Below are positions 13,709-21,191 of a stretch of DNA of 22,316 bases, in pieces; within the stretch, counting starts at the first letter, position 1; each line of letters starts with the position of its first letter. The position numbers and the translations under genes are program-made. Source of the stretch: Neisseria lactamica (GTDB lineage Bacteria; Pseudomonadota; Gammaproteobacteria; Burkholderiales; Neisseriaceae); NCBI GenBank assembly GCA_001067655.1, contig JUNU01000315.1, forward strand, positions 1 to 22,316. Direction: 5' to 3'. The notes under the pieces are model-generated. The model was given only the letters and a program-made list of their open reading frames with translations. It was not told the DNA's origin and searched no databases.

Positions 13709-13933
13709 ATGTTTTGTTTTTGCTGGTGTTTTGTTAGCTGAAATCAAGTTTAAAAATGGGCAAGAAAGCAAAGATTCGCCGCTGAACGAAACCTCTTTTT
13801 CACCCATATTGCAACCAATGTGAAATCCTGTATGCCAAAACATCTTTAATTTACAAGAAAACTATGGCGCAGAAGCGGATAGCCCTTTAAAATAACGCCT
13901 TTACGCATCGAAAATCCACCGGAACGCAACATC
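13709..13933. other. Non-coding leader upstream of murC
   Basis: No gene is supported. TAAAAT at 13888-13893 could be a -10, but no good -35 lies upstream of it. TTGCAA (13809-13814) with TATGCC (13831-13836) is weaker still. The region is AT-rich compared with the flanking genes, which would suit a promoter for the murC-ddl-ftsQ unit. Confidence 0.3.
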
Positions 13934-15343
13934 ATGATGAAAAATCGAGTCACCAACATCCATTTTGTCGGTATCGGCGGCGTCGGCATGAGCGGTATTG
14001 CTGAAGTCTTGCACAATTTGGGCTTTAAAGTTTCCGGTTCGGATCAGGCGAGAAATGCCGTTACCGAGCATTTGAGCAGCTTGGGTATTCAAGTTTATCC
14101 TGGTCATACCGCCGAACACGTCAACGGCGCGGATGTCGTCGTTACCTCTACCGCCGTCAAAAAAGACAATCCCGAAGTCGTCGCTGCGCTGGAGCAGCAA
14201 ATCCCCGTCATTCCGCGCGCCTTGATGCTGGCGGAACTGATGCGCTTCCGTGACGGCATCGCCATCGCCGGTACGCACGGCAAAACCACGACCACCAGCC
14301 TGACCGCCTCCATCCTCGGCGCGGCAGGTCTCGACCCCACTTTCGTTATCGGCGGCAAACTCAATGCCGCAGGTACCAACGCCCGTTTGGGCAAAGGCGA
14401 ATACATCGTCGCCGAAGCCGATGAGTCAGACGCCTCATTCCTACATCTGACTCCGATTATGTCCGTCGTCACCAATATCGACGAAGACCACATGGACACC
14501 TACGGACACAGCGTCGAAAAACTGCATCAGGCGTTTGTCGATTTTATCCACCGTATGCCGTTCTACGGCAAAGCGTTTTTGTGTATCGACAGCGAACACG
14601 TCCGAGCGATTTTGCCCAAAGTGAGCAAACCTTACGCCACTTACGGCTTGGACGATACCGCCGATATTTACGCGACCGACATCGAAAGCGTCGGCGCGCA
14701 AATGAAGTTTACCGTTCATGTCCAAATGAAAGGACATGAGCAGGTACCGTTTGAAGTCGTGTTGAACATGCCCGGCAGACACAACGTCCTCAATGCTTTG
14801 GCAGCCATCGGCGTGGCGCTGGAAGTCGGCGCGTCCGTCGAAGCCATTCAGCGCGGCTTGCTCGGTTTCGAAGGCGTCGGTCGCCGCTTCCAAAAATACG
14901 GCGACATCAAGCTGCCCAACGGCGGAACCGCGCTGTTGGTGGACGATTACGGACACCATCCCGTCGAAATGGCGGCAACCCTATCCGCCGCACGCGGCGC
15001 GTATCCGGAAAAACGTTTGGTGCTCGCCTTTCAGCCGCACCGCTATACCCGCACACGCGATTTGTTCGAAGACTTCACCAAAGTCCTCAATACCGTTGAC
15101 GCGCTGGTGTTGACCGAAGTTTATGCCGCCGGCGAAGAACCGATTGCCGCCGCCGACTCCCGCGCCCTTGCCCGTGCCATCCGCGTATTAGGCAAACTCG
15201 AGCCGATTTACTGCGAAAACGTCGCCGACTTGCCCGAAATGCTGTTGAACGTTTTACAGGACGGCGATGTTGTGTTGAACATGGGCGCGGGCAGTATCAA
15301 CCGCGTTCCTGCCGCGATGCTGGAGTTGTCGAAAAAAGCCTGA
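13934..15343 (+). CDS. murC: UDP-N-acetylmuramate--L-alanine ligase MurC
   Basis: MurC adds L-alanine to UDP-MurNAc, the first peptide-forming step, with ATP in the cytoplasm. The 469-residue product has the N-terminal FVGIGGVGMSGIAEVL fold (11-26), the P-loop IAGTHGKTTTTS (111-122), NIDEDHMDTYG and GRHNVLNALAAIG of the central domain. It also has the C-terminal DDYGHHPVEM and FQPHRYTRTRDLFEDF typical of MurC. ATG 13934 is followed directly by a second ATG at 13937; either could serve. ddl follows after about 150 bases that contain a DUS dyad without a U-tract, so read-through to ddl is likely. Confidence 0.97.
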   Translation: MMKNRVTNIHFVGIGGVGMSGIAEVLHNLGFKVSGSDQARNAVTEHLSSLGIQVYPGHTAEHVNGADVVVTSTAVKKDNPEVVAALEQQIPVIPRALMLAELMRFRDGIAIAGTHGKTTTTSLTASILGAAGLDPTFVIGGKLNAAGTNARLGKGEYIVAEADESDASFLHLTPIMSVVTNIDEDHMDTYGHSVEKLHQAFVDFIHRMPFYGKAFLCIDSEHVRAILPKVSKPYATYGLDDTADIYATDIESVGAQMKFTVHVQMKGHEQVPFEVVLNMPGRHNVLNALAAIGVALEVGASVEAIQRGLLGFEGVGRRFQKYGDIKLPNGGTALLVDDYGHHPVEMAATLSAARGAYPEKRLVLAFQPHRYTRTRDLFEDFTKVLNTVDALVLTEVYAAGEEPIAAADSRALARAIRVLGKLEPIYCENVADLPEMLLNVLQDGDVVLNMGAGSINRVPAAMLELSKKA

Positions 15344-15417
15344 GGCGGAAATTTTATCGTGATGCCGCGATAGCCGTCTAATGAAGCAATGTTCCATCGG
15401 GTGGGTAAGCAAGATTA

Positions 15418-15454
15418 AGGTCGTCTGAAAACCCGATTCGTTTTCAGACGACCT
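15418..15454. repeat. DUS inverted pair between murC and ddl
   Basis: Perfect uptake sequences at 15418-15429 and, inverted, 15443-15454 form a stem of about 14 bp. The downstream GTATC offers no T-run. Because it lies inside the dcw run it is more likely an uptake signal or partial attenuator than a full terminator. Confidence 0.75.
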
Positions 15455-15492
15455 GTATCAAAAAATAAAGTAATCAAGAAAGAACAAAAACA

Positions 15493-16407
15493 ATGCAGAA
15501 TTTTGGCAAAGTAGCCGTATTGATGGGCGGCTTTTCCAGCGAACGCGAAATTTCGCTGGATAGCGGTGCCGCCATTTTGAATGCCTTAAAAAGCAAAGGA
15601 ATAGATGCACACGCCTTCGACCCTAAAGAAACGCCCTTGGCGGAATTGAAAACCCAAGGTTTCCAAACTGCTTTCAATATCCTCCACGGTACTTACGGCG
15701 AAGACGGTGCCGTTCAAGGCGCATTGGAATTGTTGGGCATTCCTTATACCGGCAGCGGTGTCGCCGCTTCAGCCATCGGCATGGACAAATACCGCTGCAA
15801 ACTGATTTGGCAAGCCTTGGGGCTGCCTGTTCCCGAGTTTGCTGTTTTGCACGAAGACTCCGATTTCGATGCCGTCGAACAGCAACTCGGCTTGCCCATG
15901 TTCGTTAAACCGGCAGCCGAAGGCAGCAGCGTCGGTGTTGTGAAAGTCAAAGAAAAAGGTCGTCTGAAAAGCGTTTACGAAGAATTGAAACACCTTCAAG
16001 GCGAAATCATTGCCGAGCGATTCATCGGTGGCGGCGAATATTCCTGCCCCGTGTTGAACGGCAAAGGCCTGCCCAGCATACACATCATCCCCGCTACCGA
16101 GTTTTACGACTACGAAGCCAAATACAACCGCGACGATACTGTTTATCAATGTCCGTCCGAAGACTTGAGCGAGGCTGAAGAAAACCTGATGCGCGCGTTG
16201 GCAGTCCGCGGGGCGCAGGCAATCGGGGCAGAGGGCTGTGTGCGCGTCGATTTCCTCAAAGATACCGACGGTAAACTTTACCTCTTGGAAATCAACACGC
16301 TGCCCGGCATGACGAGCCACAGTTTAGTACCGAAATCCGCCGCGCATACCGGCGTGGATTTTGCCGATTTATGCATTGAAATTTTGAAAACCGCACATGT
16401 GGGATGA
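15493..16407 (+). CDS. ddl: D-alanine--D-alanine ligase
   Basis: Ddl joins two D-alanines with ATP for MurF to use; it is cytoplasmic. The 304-residue product is a DdlB-type ATP-grasp enzyme of normal length. It shows VLMGGFSSEREISLDSG (9-25), HGTYGEDGAVQG, the EGSSVGVVKVKE ATP loop, and EINTLPGMTSHSLVPKSAAHTG with the metal and D-Ala binding residues. A perfect in-frame DUS at 15957-15968 encodes GRLK. The 3' end overlaps the start of ftsQ by 11 bases, implying translational coupling. Confidence 0.97.
   Translation: MQNFGKVAVLMGGFSSEREISLDSGAAILNALKSKGIDAHAFDPKETPLAELKTQGFQTAFNILHGTYGEDGAVQGALELLGIPYTGSGVAASAIGMDKYRCKLIWQALGLPVPEFAVLHEDSDFDAVEQQLGLPMFVKPAAEGSSVGVVKVKEKGRLKSVYEELKHLQGEIIAERFIGGGEYSCPVLNGKGLPSIHIIPATEFYDYEAKYNRDDTVYQCPSEDLSEAEENLMRALAVRGAQAIGAEGCVRVDFLKDTDGKLYLLEINTLPGMTSHSLVPKSAAHTGVDFADLCIEILKTAHVG
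15957..15968 (+). repeat. Intragenic DUS in ddl
   Basis: A perfect AGGTCGTCTGAA in frame, encoding Gly-Arg-Leu-Lys after the ATP-binding VGVVKVKEK segment. Confidence 0.9.
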
Positions 16408-17122
16408 CGCAAGCGTACTGGGTCGGCTGACCCGCTGGCTGTTGCTGCTGATGGCATTGCTGCTCATCGGCACCTGCATAGCCTGGCTATACAACTCCAA
16501 TCATTTTCCCGTCAAACAAGTGTCCATACAGGGCAAGCTGACTTATTCAGACGGGAAAGCCCTTCAGCGTGCCGCTCAACAGCACACGCGCAGCAATATT
16601 TTCCGTGCCGATTTGGACGGTATTCAGGCAGCCTTTCAAAAACTGCCGTGGGTGGATTCCGCCATGGTGCGTCGCCGCTTCCCCGATACCGTCGAAATCC
16701 ACTTGACCGAGCGCGTGCCTGTCGCCTATTGGCGCAGCGGCGGTTTGGTCGATACCAAAGGCAATGTGTTTGACGCCAAGCTCAAAACCAAGCTGCCCGT
16801 CTTTGAAGGGCAACCGGGTACAGGCAAAGACATGGTCAAACACTACGAAGAATTTTCCGGCATCCTCCGCCGGCAAAATCTGGCGATTAAAGAACTGATT
16901 TATACGCCGCGCTCCGCCTGGTTGGTGGTCTTGGACAACGGGATTACCGTCAGACTGGGAAGAGAGAACGAAATCAAACGCCTACAGCTTTTTGCCGAAA
17001 TTTGGCCGACGCTGTTGCGTAAAAATCAAAATCGGTTATCCTACGTTGATATGCGGTATAAAGACGGATTTTCCGTGCGTTACACATCAGAGATGTCGTC
17101 TGAAAATGTTTCAGACGACTAA
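16397..17122 (+). CDS. ftsQ: Cell-division protein FtsQ
   Basis: FtsQ is a bitopic inner-membrane divisome protein that recruits FtsB and FtsL. The 241-residue product has a short cytoplasmic N-terminus, one membrane helix (about residues 12-30), and a periplasmic POTRA domain beginning FPVKQVSIQGKLTYSDGKAL. The FtsQ-type RSNIFRADLDGIQAAFQKLPWVDSAMVRRRFPDTVEIHLTERVPVAYW segment follows. The ATG at 16397 lies inside the end of ddl; no clear ribosome binding site is seen, so translation is probably coupled. The last nine residues (MSSENVSDD) are encoded by a DUS-like inverted repeat that runs into the stop codon. Confidence 0.94.
   Translation: MWDDASVLGRLTRWLLLLMALLLIGTCIAWLYNSNHFPVKQVSIQGKLTYSDGKALQRAAQQHTRSNIFRADLDGIQAAFQKLPWVDSAMVRRRFPDTVEIHLTERVPVAYWRSGGLVDTKGNVFDAKLKTKLPVFEGQPGTGKDMVKHYEEFSGILRRQNLAIKELIYTPRSAWLVVLDNGITVRLGRENEIKRLQLFAEIWPTLLRKNQNRLSYVDMRYKDGFSVRYTSEMSSENVSDD
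17093..17121. repeat. DUS-like inverted repeat forming the 3' end of ftsQ
   Basis: ATGTCGTCTGAA (17093-17104, one mismatch) and TTCAGACGACTA (17110-17121, near-inverse) give perfect 11-bp arms (17095-17105 and 17109-17119) around a three-base loop. The right arm abuts the TAA stop. No T-run follows, so it is not an obvious intrinsic terminator. Confidence 0.75.
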
Positions 17123-17150
17123 AGCCACGCAAACAACGTGAAGCAAACTA

Positions 17151-17178
17151 TTGCCAATACAGACAAATAGTTATAACT
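17151..17178 (+). promoter_or_regulatory. Candidate ftsA promoter
   Basis: TTGCCA (17151-17156) and TATAAC (17172-17177) are separated by 15 bases. The -10 lies within the palindrome AGTTATAACT (17169-17178). The spacer is shorter than ideal. An 80-base gap separates ftsQ from ftsA, enough for a promoter. Confidence 0.35.
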
Positions 17179-17202
17179 CCAGCGAAATAACGAGCAAATA
17201 TA

Positions 17203-18447
17203 ATGGAACAACAAGGTAAATATATCAGTGCCCTCGATATCGGCACATCCAAAGTCATCGCCCTGATTGGCGAAGTCCAAGACGACAACGAAATCCATAT
17301 CGTTGGGCTCGGGCAGGCACCGTCTCGCGGCCTTAAAGCAGGCATGGTAACCAATATCGATGCAACAGCCCAAGCCATTCAGCAGGCAGTCAATGAAGCA
17401 GAATTGATGGCGGACACCAAAATCAGCCACGTTACAACCGGTATCGCAGGCAACCATATCCGCAGTTTGAATTCGCAAGGGGTTGTCAAAATCAAAGACG
17501 GCGAAGTTTCGCAAGCCGACATCGACCGCGCCATCGAAACCGCCAAAGCCATCAATATCCCGCCGGATCACAATATCCTGCATACCGTGGTACAAGAGTA
17601 CATTATCGACAACCAACCCGGTGTCAAAGAGCCTATCGGTATGAGCGGCGTCCGTCTCGATACCCGCGTACATATTATTACCGGTGCCAATACCGCCCTG
17701 CAAAACATCCAAAAATGTATCCATCGTTGCGGTTTGCAGATGGATCAAATCATGCTTCAGCCTTTGGCGAGCGGTCAGGCTGTTTTGACTGAAGACGAAA
17801 AAGATTTGGGCGTATGCGTCATCGACATCGGCGGCGGTACGACCGATATTGCCGTTTATACCAACGGCGCCATCCGCCATACTGCCGTGATTCCCGTGGC
17901 GGGCGATTTGATTACCAAAGACTTGGCACAAGCACTGCGCACCCCGCACAGCGCTGCCGAATACATCAAAATCCACTACGGCGTAGCGATTCCCGATATG
18001 GATGGCTTGGACGAAATGGTCGAAGTCCCCAGCGTCGGCGACCGCCAACCCCGCCAGATTTCCCGCCGCGTTTTGGCAAGCGTCATCGGTCCTCGCGTCG
18101 AAGAAATCTTAGAGCTGACCCTTAACGAATTGCGCCGTTCCGGCTTCCCGGAAGAAGTCCTCACATCGGGCATCGTTCTGACTGGCGGCGCATCTATGCT
18201 GACCGGTATCGTTGAGCTTGCCGAAGAAGTATTCGCCTTGCCTGCACGCATCGGCGTACCTCAAGAAATGGGCGGCGTATCCGAACGCATCCGCAATCCG
18301 CGCTATTCAACCGCCATCGGTCTTTTGCAGGCGGCAAGGGGGGAAGAAGATGGCGCACCGGTGACCGGCGCTATCGTAGTTCATGATCAGGCTGAAAAAA
18401 TCAGTCTATGGGCAAGATTGATGAAATTTGTTAAAGACAATTTCTGA
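17203..18447 (+). CDS. ftsA: Cell-division protein FtsA
   Basis: FtsA is the actin-like protein that anchors FtsZ filaments to the inner membrane. The 414-residue product shows the phosphate-1 loop SALDIGTSKVIALIGE (6-21), the inserted 1C subdomain, phosphate-2 VCVIDIGGGTTDIAVY, and the adenosine motif GIVLTGGASMLTGI. A C-terminal amphipathic helix, KISLWARLMKFVKDNF, is the membrane anchor. The ribosome binding site is weak. The gene lies 80 bases after ftsQ and 222 bases before ftsZ, a gap that holds the ftsZ promoter. Confidence 0.97.
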   Translation: MEQQGKYISALDIGTSKVIALIGEVQDDNEIHIVGLGQAPSRGLKAGMVTNIDATAQAIQQAVNEAELMADTKISHVTTGIAGNHIRSLNSQGVVKIKDGEVSQADIDRAIETAKAINIPPDHNILHTVVQEYIIDNQPGVKEPIGMSGVRLDTRVHIITGANTALQNIQKCIHRCGLQMDQIMLQPLASGQAVLTEDEKDLGVCVIDIGGGTTDIAVYTNGAIRHTAVIPVAGDLITKDLAQALRTPHSAAEYIKIHYGVAIPDMDGLDEMVEVPSVGDRQPRQISRRVLASVIGPRVEEILELTLNELRRSGFPEEVLTSGIVLTGGASMLTGIVELAEEVFALPARIGVPQEMGGVSERIRNPRYSTAIGLLQAARGEEDGAPVTGAIVVHDQAEKISLWARLMKFVKDNF

Positions 18448-18569
18448 TTGTTCCGTTACTTGCTTACAGGGAAAATGAATTGCCGTCGGAATAGTTCCAA
18501 TCGCAATAATTAAAACTTGTGTGCTTTCGTTAAAAAATGTAGTAAAAAAATAACGGTAATGGTGAATGA

Positions 18570-18611
18570 ATAAGAAGTATTTTGCCAGCGTCGGAATACT
18601 TCTTATATAAT
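18570..18611 (+). promoter_or_regulatory. ftsZ promoter overlapped by a perfect 12-bp inverted repeat
   Basis: TTGCCA (18582-18587, five of six consensus) and perfect TATAAT (18606-18611) are spaced 18 bases, with transcription expected near 18618 and a leader of about 50 bases. The arms ATAAGAAGTATT (18570-18581) and AATACTTCTTAT (18595-18606) pair exactly around a 13-base loop that begins with the -35. The promoter call is strong. The operator or hairpin role of the repeat is inferred. Confidence 0.75.
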
Positions 18612-18669
18612 ACGGGTAATATCTAAATTTTTGGACCGTCCTCGATGCAGGGCGCGCAGGAGTATTTGA

Positions 18670-19860
18670 ATGGAATTTGTTTACGACGTAGCTGAATCAG
18701 CCGCAAGCCCTGCGGTCATCAAAGTAATCGGCTTGGGTGGCGGCGGTTGCAACGCTATTAACAACATGATTGCCAACACCATCCAAGGTGTTGAATTTAT
18801 TAGTGCCAATACTGATGCACAATCTTTGGGTAAAAATAACGCAGCCAAGCGCATCCAATTGGGTACTAATCTGACCCGTGGTTTGGGTGCAGGTGCCAAT
18901 CCTGAAATCGGCCGTGCTGCGGCACAAGAAGATCGCGAAGCCATCGAAGATGCTATTCGCGGCGCGAATATGTTGTTCATCACCACCGGTATGGGTGGCG
19001 GTACCGGTACCGGTGCGGCTCCTGTGGTTGCCGAGATTGCCAAAGAAATGGGTATCCTGACCGTTGCAGTCGTTACCCGTCCGTTCGGCTATGAAGGCAA
19101 ACGCGTACACATTGCCCAAGAAGGTTTGGAGCAGCTTAAAGGTCAGGTCGATTCATTGATTATCATCCCGAACGACAAACTGATGACCGCATTGGGTGAA
19201 GACGTGACCATGCGTGAAGCGTTCCGTGCGGCGGACAACGTCCTGCGTGATGCCGTAGCCGGTATTTCCGAAGTAGTTACCCGTCCCGGTTTCATCAACC
19301 TTGACTTCGCCGACGTTAAAAACGTAATGGGCATCAAAGGTATCGCCATGATGGGTTCCGGTTTTTCCCAAGGCATCGACCGTGCCCGTTTGGCAACCGA
19401 ACAAGCGATTTCCAGCCCGTTGCTGGATAATGTGACTCTGGATGGCGCGCGCGGCGTATTGGTCAATATCACTACCGCTCCGGATTGCCTGAAAATGTCC
19501 GAATATCGTGAAATCATGAAAGTGGTTAACGAGAATGCGCATCCTGAAGCAGAATGCAAATACGGTACTGCCGAAGATGACAACATGGGCGAAGACGCTA
19601 TCCGCGTAACCATTATTGCGACCGGTTTGAAAGAGAACGGCAGCGAAAACCAAATGCGTGCGGCTGTCCGCGCACAAAAACTGGTTAGCGGAGTCGATGA
19701 TTCCCATGTTCAACAACCGGGTAGTGTAGAAAGCTTGGTAAGAACCAACCGCGGTATTCGCTCCATGAATCTGACTGCGGCAGATTTCGGCAATCAGTCT
19801 GTTTTAGATGATTTTGAAATTCCTGCGATTTTGCGCCGTCAACACAATCCTGATAAATAA
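18670..19860 (+). CDS. ftsZ: Cell-division GTPase FtsZ
   Basis: FtsZ is the tubulin-like GTPase that forms the division ring. The 396-residue product has VIGLGGGGCNAI (19-30), NTDAQSL (47-53), the tubulin signature GMGGGTGTGAAPV (107-119), and the synergy-loop region VKNVMGIKGIAMMGSG. A short, variable linker leads to the conserved C-terminal peptide DDFEIPAILRR (380-390), which binds FtsA and ZipA. AGGAG at 18658-18662 is a good ribosome binding site seven bases before the ATG. A consensus-like promoter lies upstream and a strong terminator downstream, so ftsZ can be expressed alone as well as by read-through. It closes the dcw cluster. Confidence 0.98.
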   Translation: MEFVYDVAESAASPAVIKVIGLGGGGCNAINNMIANTIQGVEFISANTDAQSLGKNNAAKRIQLGTNLTRGLGAGANPEIGRAAAQEDREAIEDAIRGANMLFITTGMGGGTGTGAAPVVAEIAKEMGILTVAVVTRPFGYEGKRVHIAQEGLEQLKGQVDSLIIIPNDKLMTALGEDVTMREAFRAADNVLRDAVAGISEVVTRPGFINLDFADVKNVMGIKGIAMMGSGFSQGIDRARLATEQAISSPLLDNVTLDGARGVLVNITTAPDCLKMSEYREIMKVVNENAHPEAECKYGTAEDDNMGEDAIRVTIIATGLKENGSENQMRAAVRAQKLVSGVDDSHVQQPGSVESLVRTNRGIRSMNLTAADFGNQSVLDDFEIPAILRRQHNPDK

Positions 19861-19865
19861 TCGAT

Positions 19866-19892
19866 AAAAAGCCTGCTTTAAGCAGGCTTTTT
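19866..19892 (+). terminator. Intrinsic terminator of ftsZ and the dcw cluster
   Basis: GCCTGCTT (19871-19878) pairs with AAGCAGGC (19880-19887), realistically with a five-base loop, and TTTTT follows directly. AAAAA precedes it, so it could also stop minus-strand transcription. It lies five bases after the ftsZ stop. Confidence 0.9.
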
Positions 19893-20149
19893 CGTTTCTA
19901 TATTTGTATCTGTACAATGTAGAGCGTAGTTTTTGAAGGATTCAAAAGGGGTAGGGTGTTGATATCTTTTGATAGTCTCGAGTGAATATGAATCTATCGA
20001 TGCGATTTGGTTTTTGGGTTTTGTCAGGGCGCTCCCGTTTTAAAGCTGGATTTCCATTTGCGTGGTAACGGCGGTCTTTGTCTGCGGGAAGTCTGCTTTA
20101 AGAAATTGAAATAAGAGAAGCGGGCAAGTTGCATTGGTGAGAAGTTGAA
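19893..20149. other. Non-coding stretch between ftsZ and the ubiG terminator
   Basis: I see no gene, RNA gene or known repeat here. The sequence is AT-rich, with several stop codons in each frame I followed. It contains no DUS until the dyad at 20150. Confidence 0.5.
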
Positions 20150-20197
20150 AAGAGGTCGTCTGAAACGTTCCTAAACGTAAGTTTCAGACGACCTCTT
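20150..20197 (-). terminator. DUS-type terminator of ubiG
   Basis: Perfect 17-bp arms (20150-20166 and 20181-20197) contain DUS copies at 20153-20164 and, inverted, 20183-20194. Read on the minus strand, the hairpin is followed by TTTT. It lies 23 bases beyond the ubiG stop. Confidence 0.75.
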
Positions 20198-20219
20198 CTC
20201 ATGATTCGGATAGGCAGAT

Positions 20220-20939
20220 TTAAACCGGGCGGCAGGCAATCATATAATTCACTTCTGTCGAGTCGCATAAAGAATAGCGGCGGGTCAAAAGATTGTAGGT
20301 CATGCCCTTGGTGTCGATAACGTCCAAACCTGCCTGCCTGCACATCCGCGCCAGCTCGGCGGGCGTGATGAATTTTTGCCAATCGTGCGTCCCTTTAGGA
20401 ACGAAGTTCAACACATATTCCGCGCCGACAATCAGATGAAGATAAGATTTAGGGTTGCGGTTGATGGTGGAGAAAAACACCATACCGTCAGGCTTCACTA
20501 GCTCTGAACAGGCTTTGACGATGGCGGCGGGATCGGGAACGTGTTCCATCATTTCCATACAGGTTACAACATCGAAACTGTGCGGCTGTTCGGCAGCAAG
20601 GTCTTCGACGCGGATGCAGCGGTAATCGATATTGTCCACACCTTCGGCAGCGGCATGGGCTTGGGCGGTTTGGAGCGATTTTTCCGCCATATCGATGCCG
20701 GTAACGTGCGCCGCGCCGCGCTTTGCCATGCTTTCCGACAAAATCCCGCCGCCGCAGCCGACATCCAAAACACGTTTGCCCGCCAACTGCGCGAACGAGT
20801 CGATATAGCCCAAGCGCAGCGGATTGATGTCGTGCAGAGGTTTGAACTCGCCGTTTTTATCCCACCATTTATCCGCAATTTGGCTGAATTTAGCGATTTC
20901 GTCCGCATCGACGTTGTGTTGTCCGGCTGCTTCCATCAT
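20220..20939 (-). CDS. ubiG: Ubiquinone biosynthesis O-methyltransferase UbiG
   Basis: UbiG carries out both SAM-dependent O-methylations of ubiquinone synthesis. The 239-residue product begins with the UbiG-typical DEIAKFSQIADKWWDKNGEFKPLHDINPLRLGYI (12-45). It then has SAM motif I VLDVGCGGGILSE (57-69), GIDMAEKSL, FDVVTCMEMMEHVPDP, and the late PKGTHDWQKFITPAEL loop. Two adjacent start codons exist (20939 and 20936); AGGA at 20945-20948 on the minus strand serves the first. It is transcribed towards ftsZ and away from the exported-protein gene, with its own DUS terminator, so it is a single-gene unit. Confidence 0.96.
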   Translation of the reverse strand: MMEAAGQHNVDADEIAKFSQIADKWWDKNGEFKPLHDINPLRLGYIDSFAQLAGKRVLDVGCGGGILSESMAKRGAAHVTGIDMAEKSLQTAQAHAAAEGVDNIDYRCIRVEDLAAEQPHSFDVVTCMEMMEHVPDPAAIVKACSELVKPDGMVFFSTINRNPKSYLHLIVGAEYVLNFVPKGTHDWQKFITPAELARMCRQAGLDVIDTKGMTYNLLTRRYSLCDSTEVNYMIACRPV

Positions 20940-21033
20940 GATTTTCCTGATTTGGATTTCGGGTTGAAGAGGGTTTCGATTTTATAGCAAAGCGGCAGGA
21001 TGGAACAGAGACAAACCGCCGCCAGCCGCCAAA

Positions 21034-21073
21034 AGGTCGTCTGAAAACGCCGCTTACCCTTTTCAGACGACCT
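21034..21073. repeat. DUS inverted pair between divergent genes
   Basis: Perfect uptake sequences at 21034-21045 and, inverted, 21062-21073, with AAAGG/CCTTT extending the stem. It sits between the 5' ends of ubiG (minus) and the exported-protein gene (plus), where no transcript of either should need to end. Confidence 0.8.
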
Positions 21074-21191
21074 TTGACTTGTTTTTACCCCATCCGCCTT
21101 GTTTGCCGCGACCTTTCCCATTAATTTATATAAACTTGCCCACGCATTGCCGAAGCAGCAAACACCCCATTCCTCATCAAAAAGAAACCCA

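Noticed and set aside
13566..13823. Small open frame of 85 codons overlapping the end of the DUF6348-like gene
   Set aside because: It crosses the DUS palindrome and is out of frame with the supported gene; no ribosome binding site or motif was found.
17119..18048. Minus-strand open frame of 309 codons opposite ftsA
   Set aside because: It is an antisense shadow of ftsA with no family motif and no ribosome binding site that I can see.
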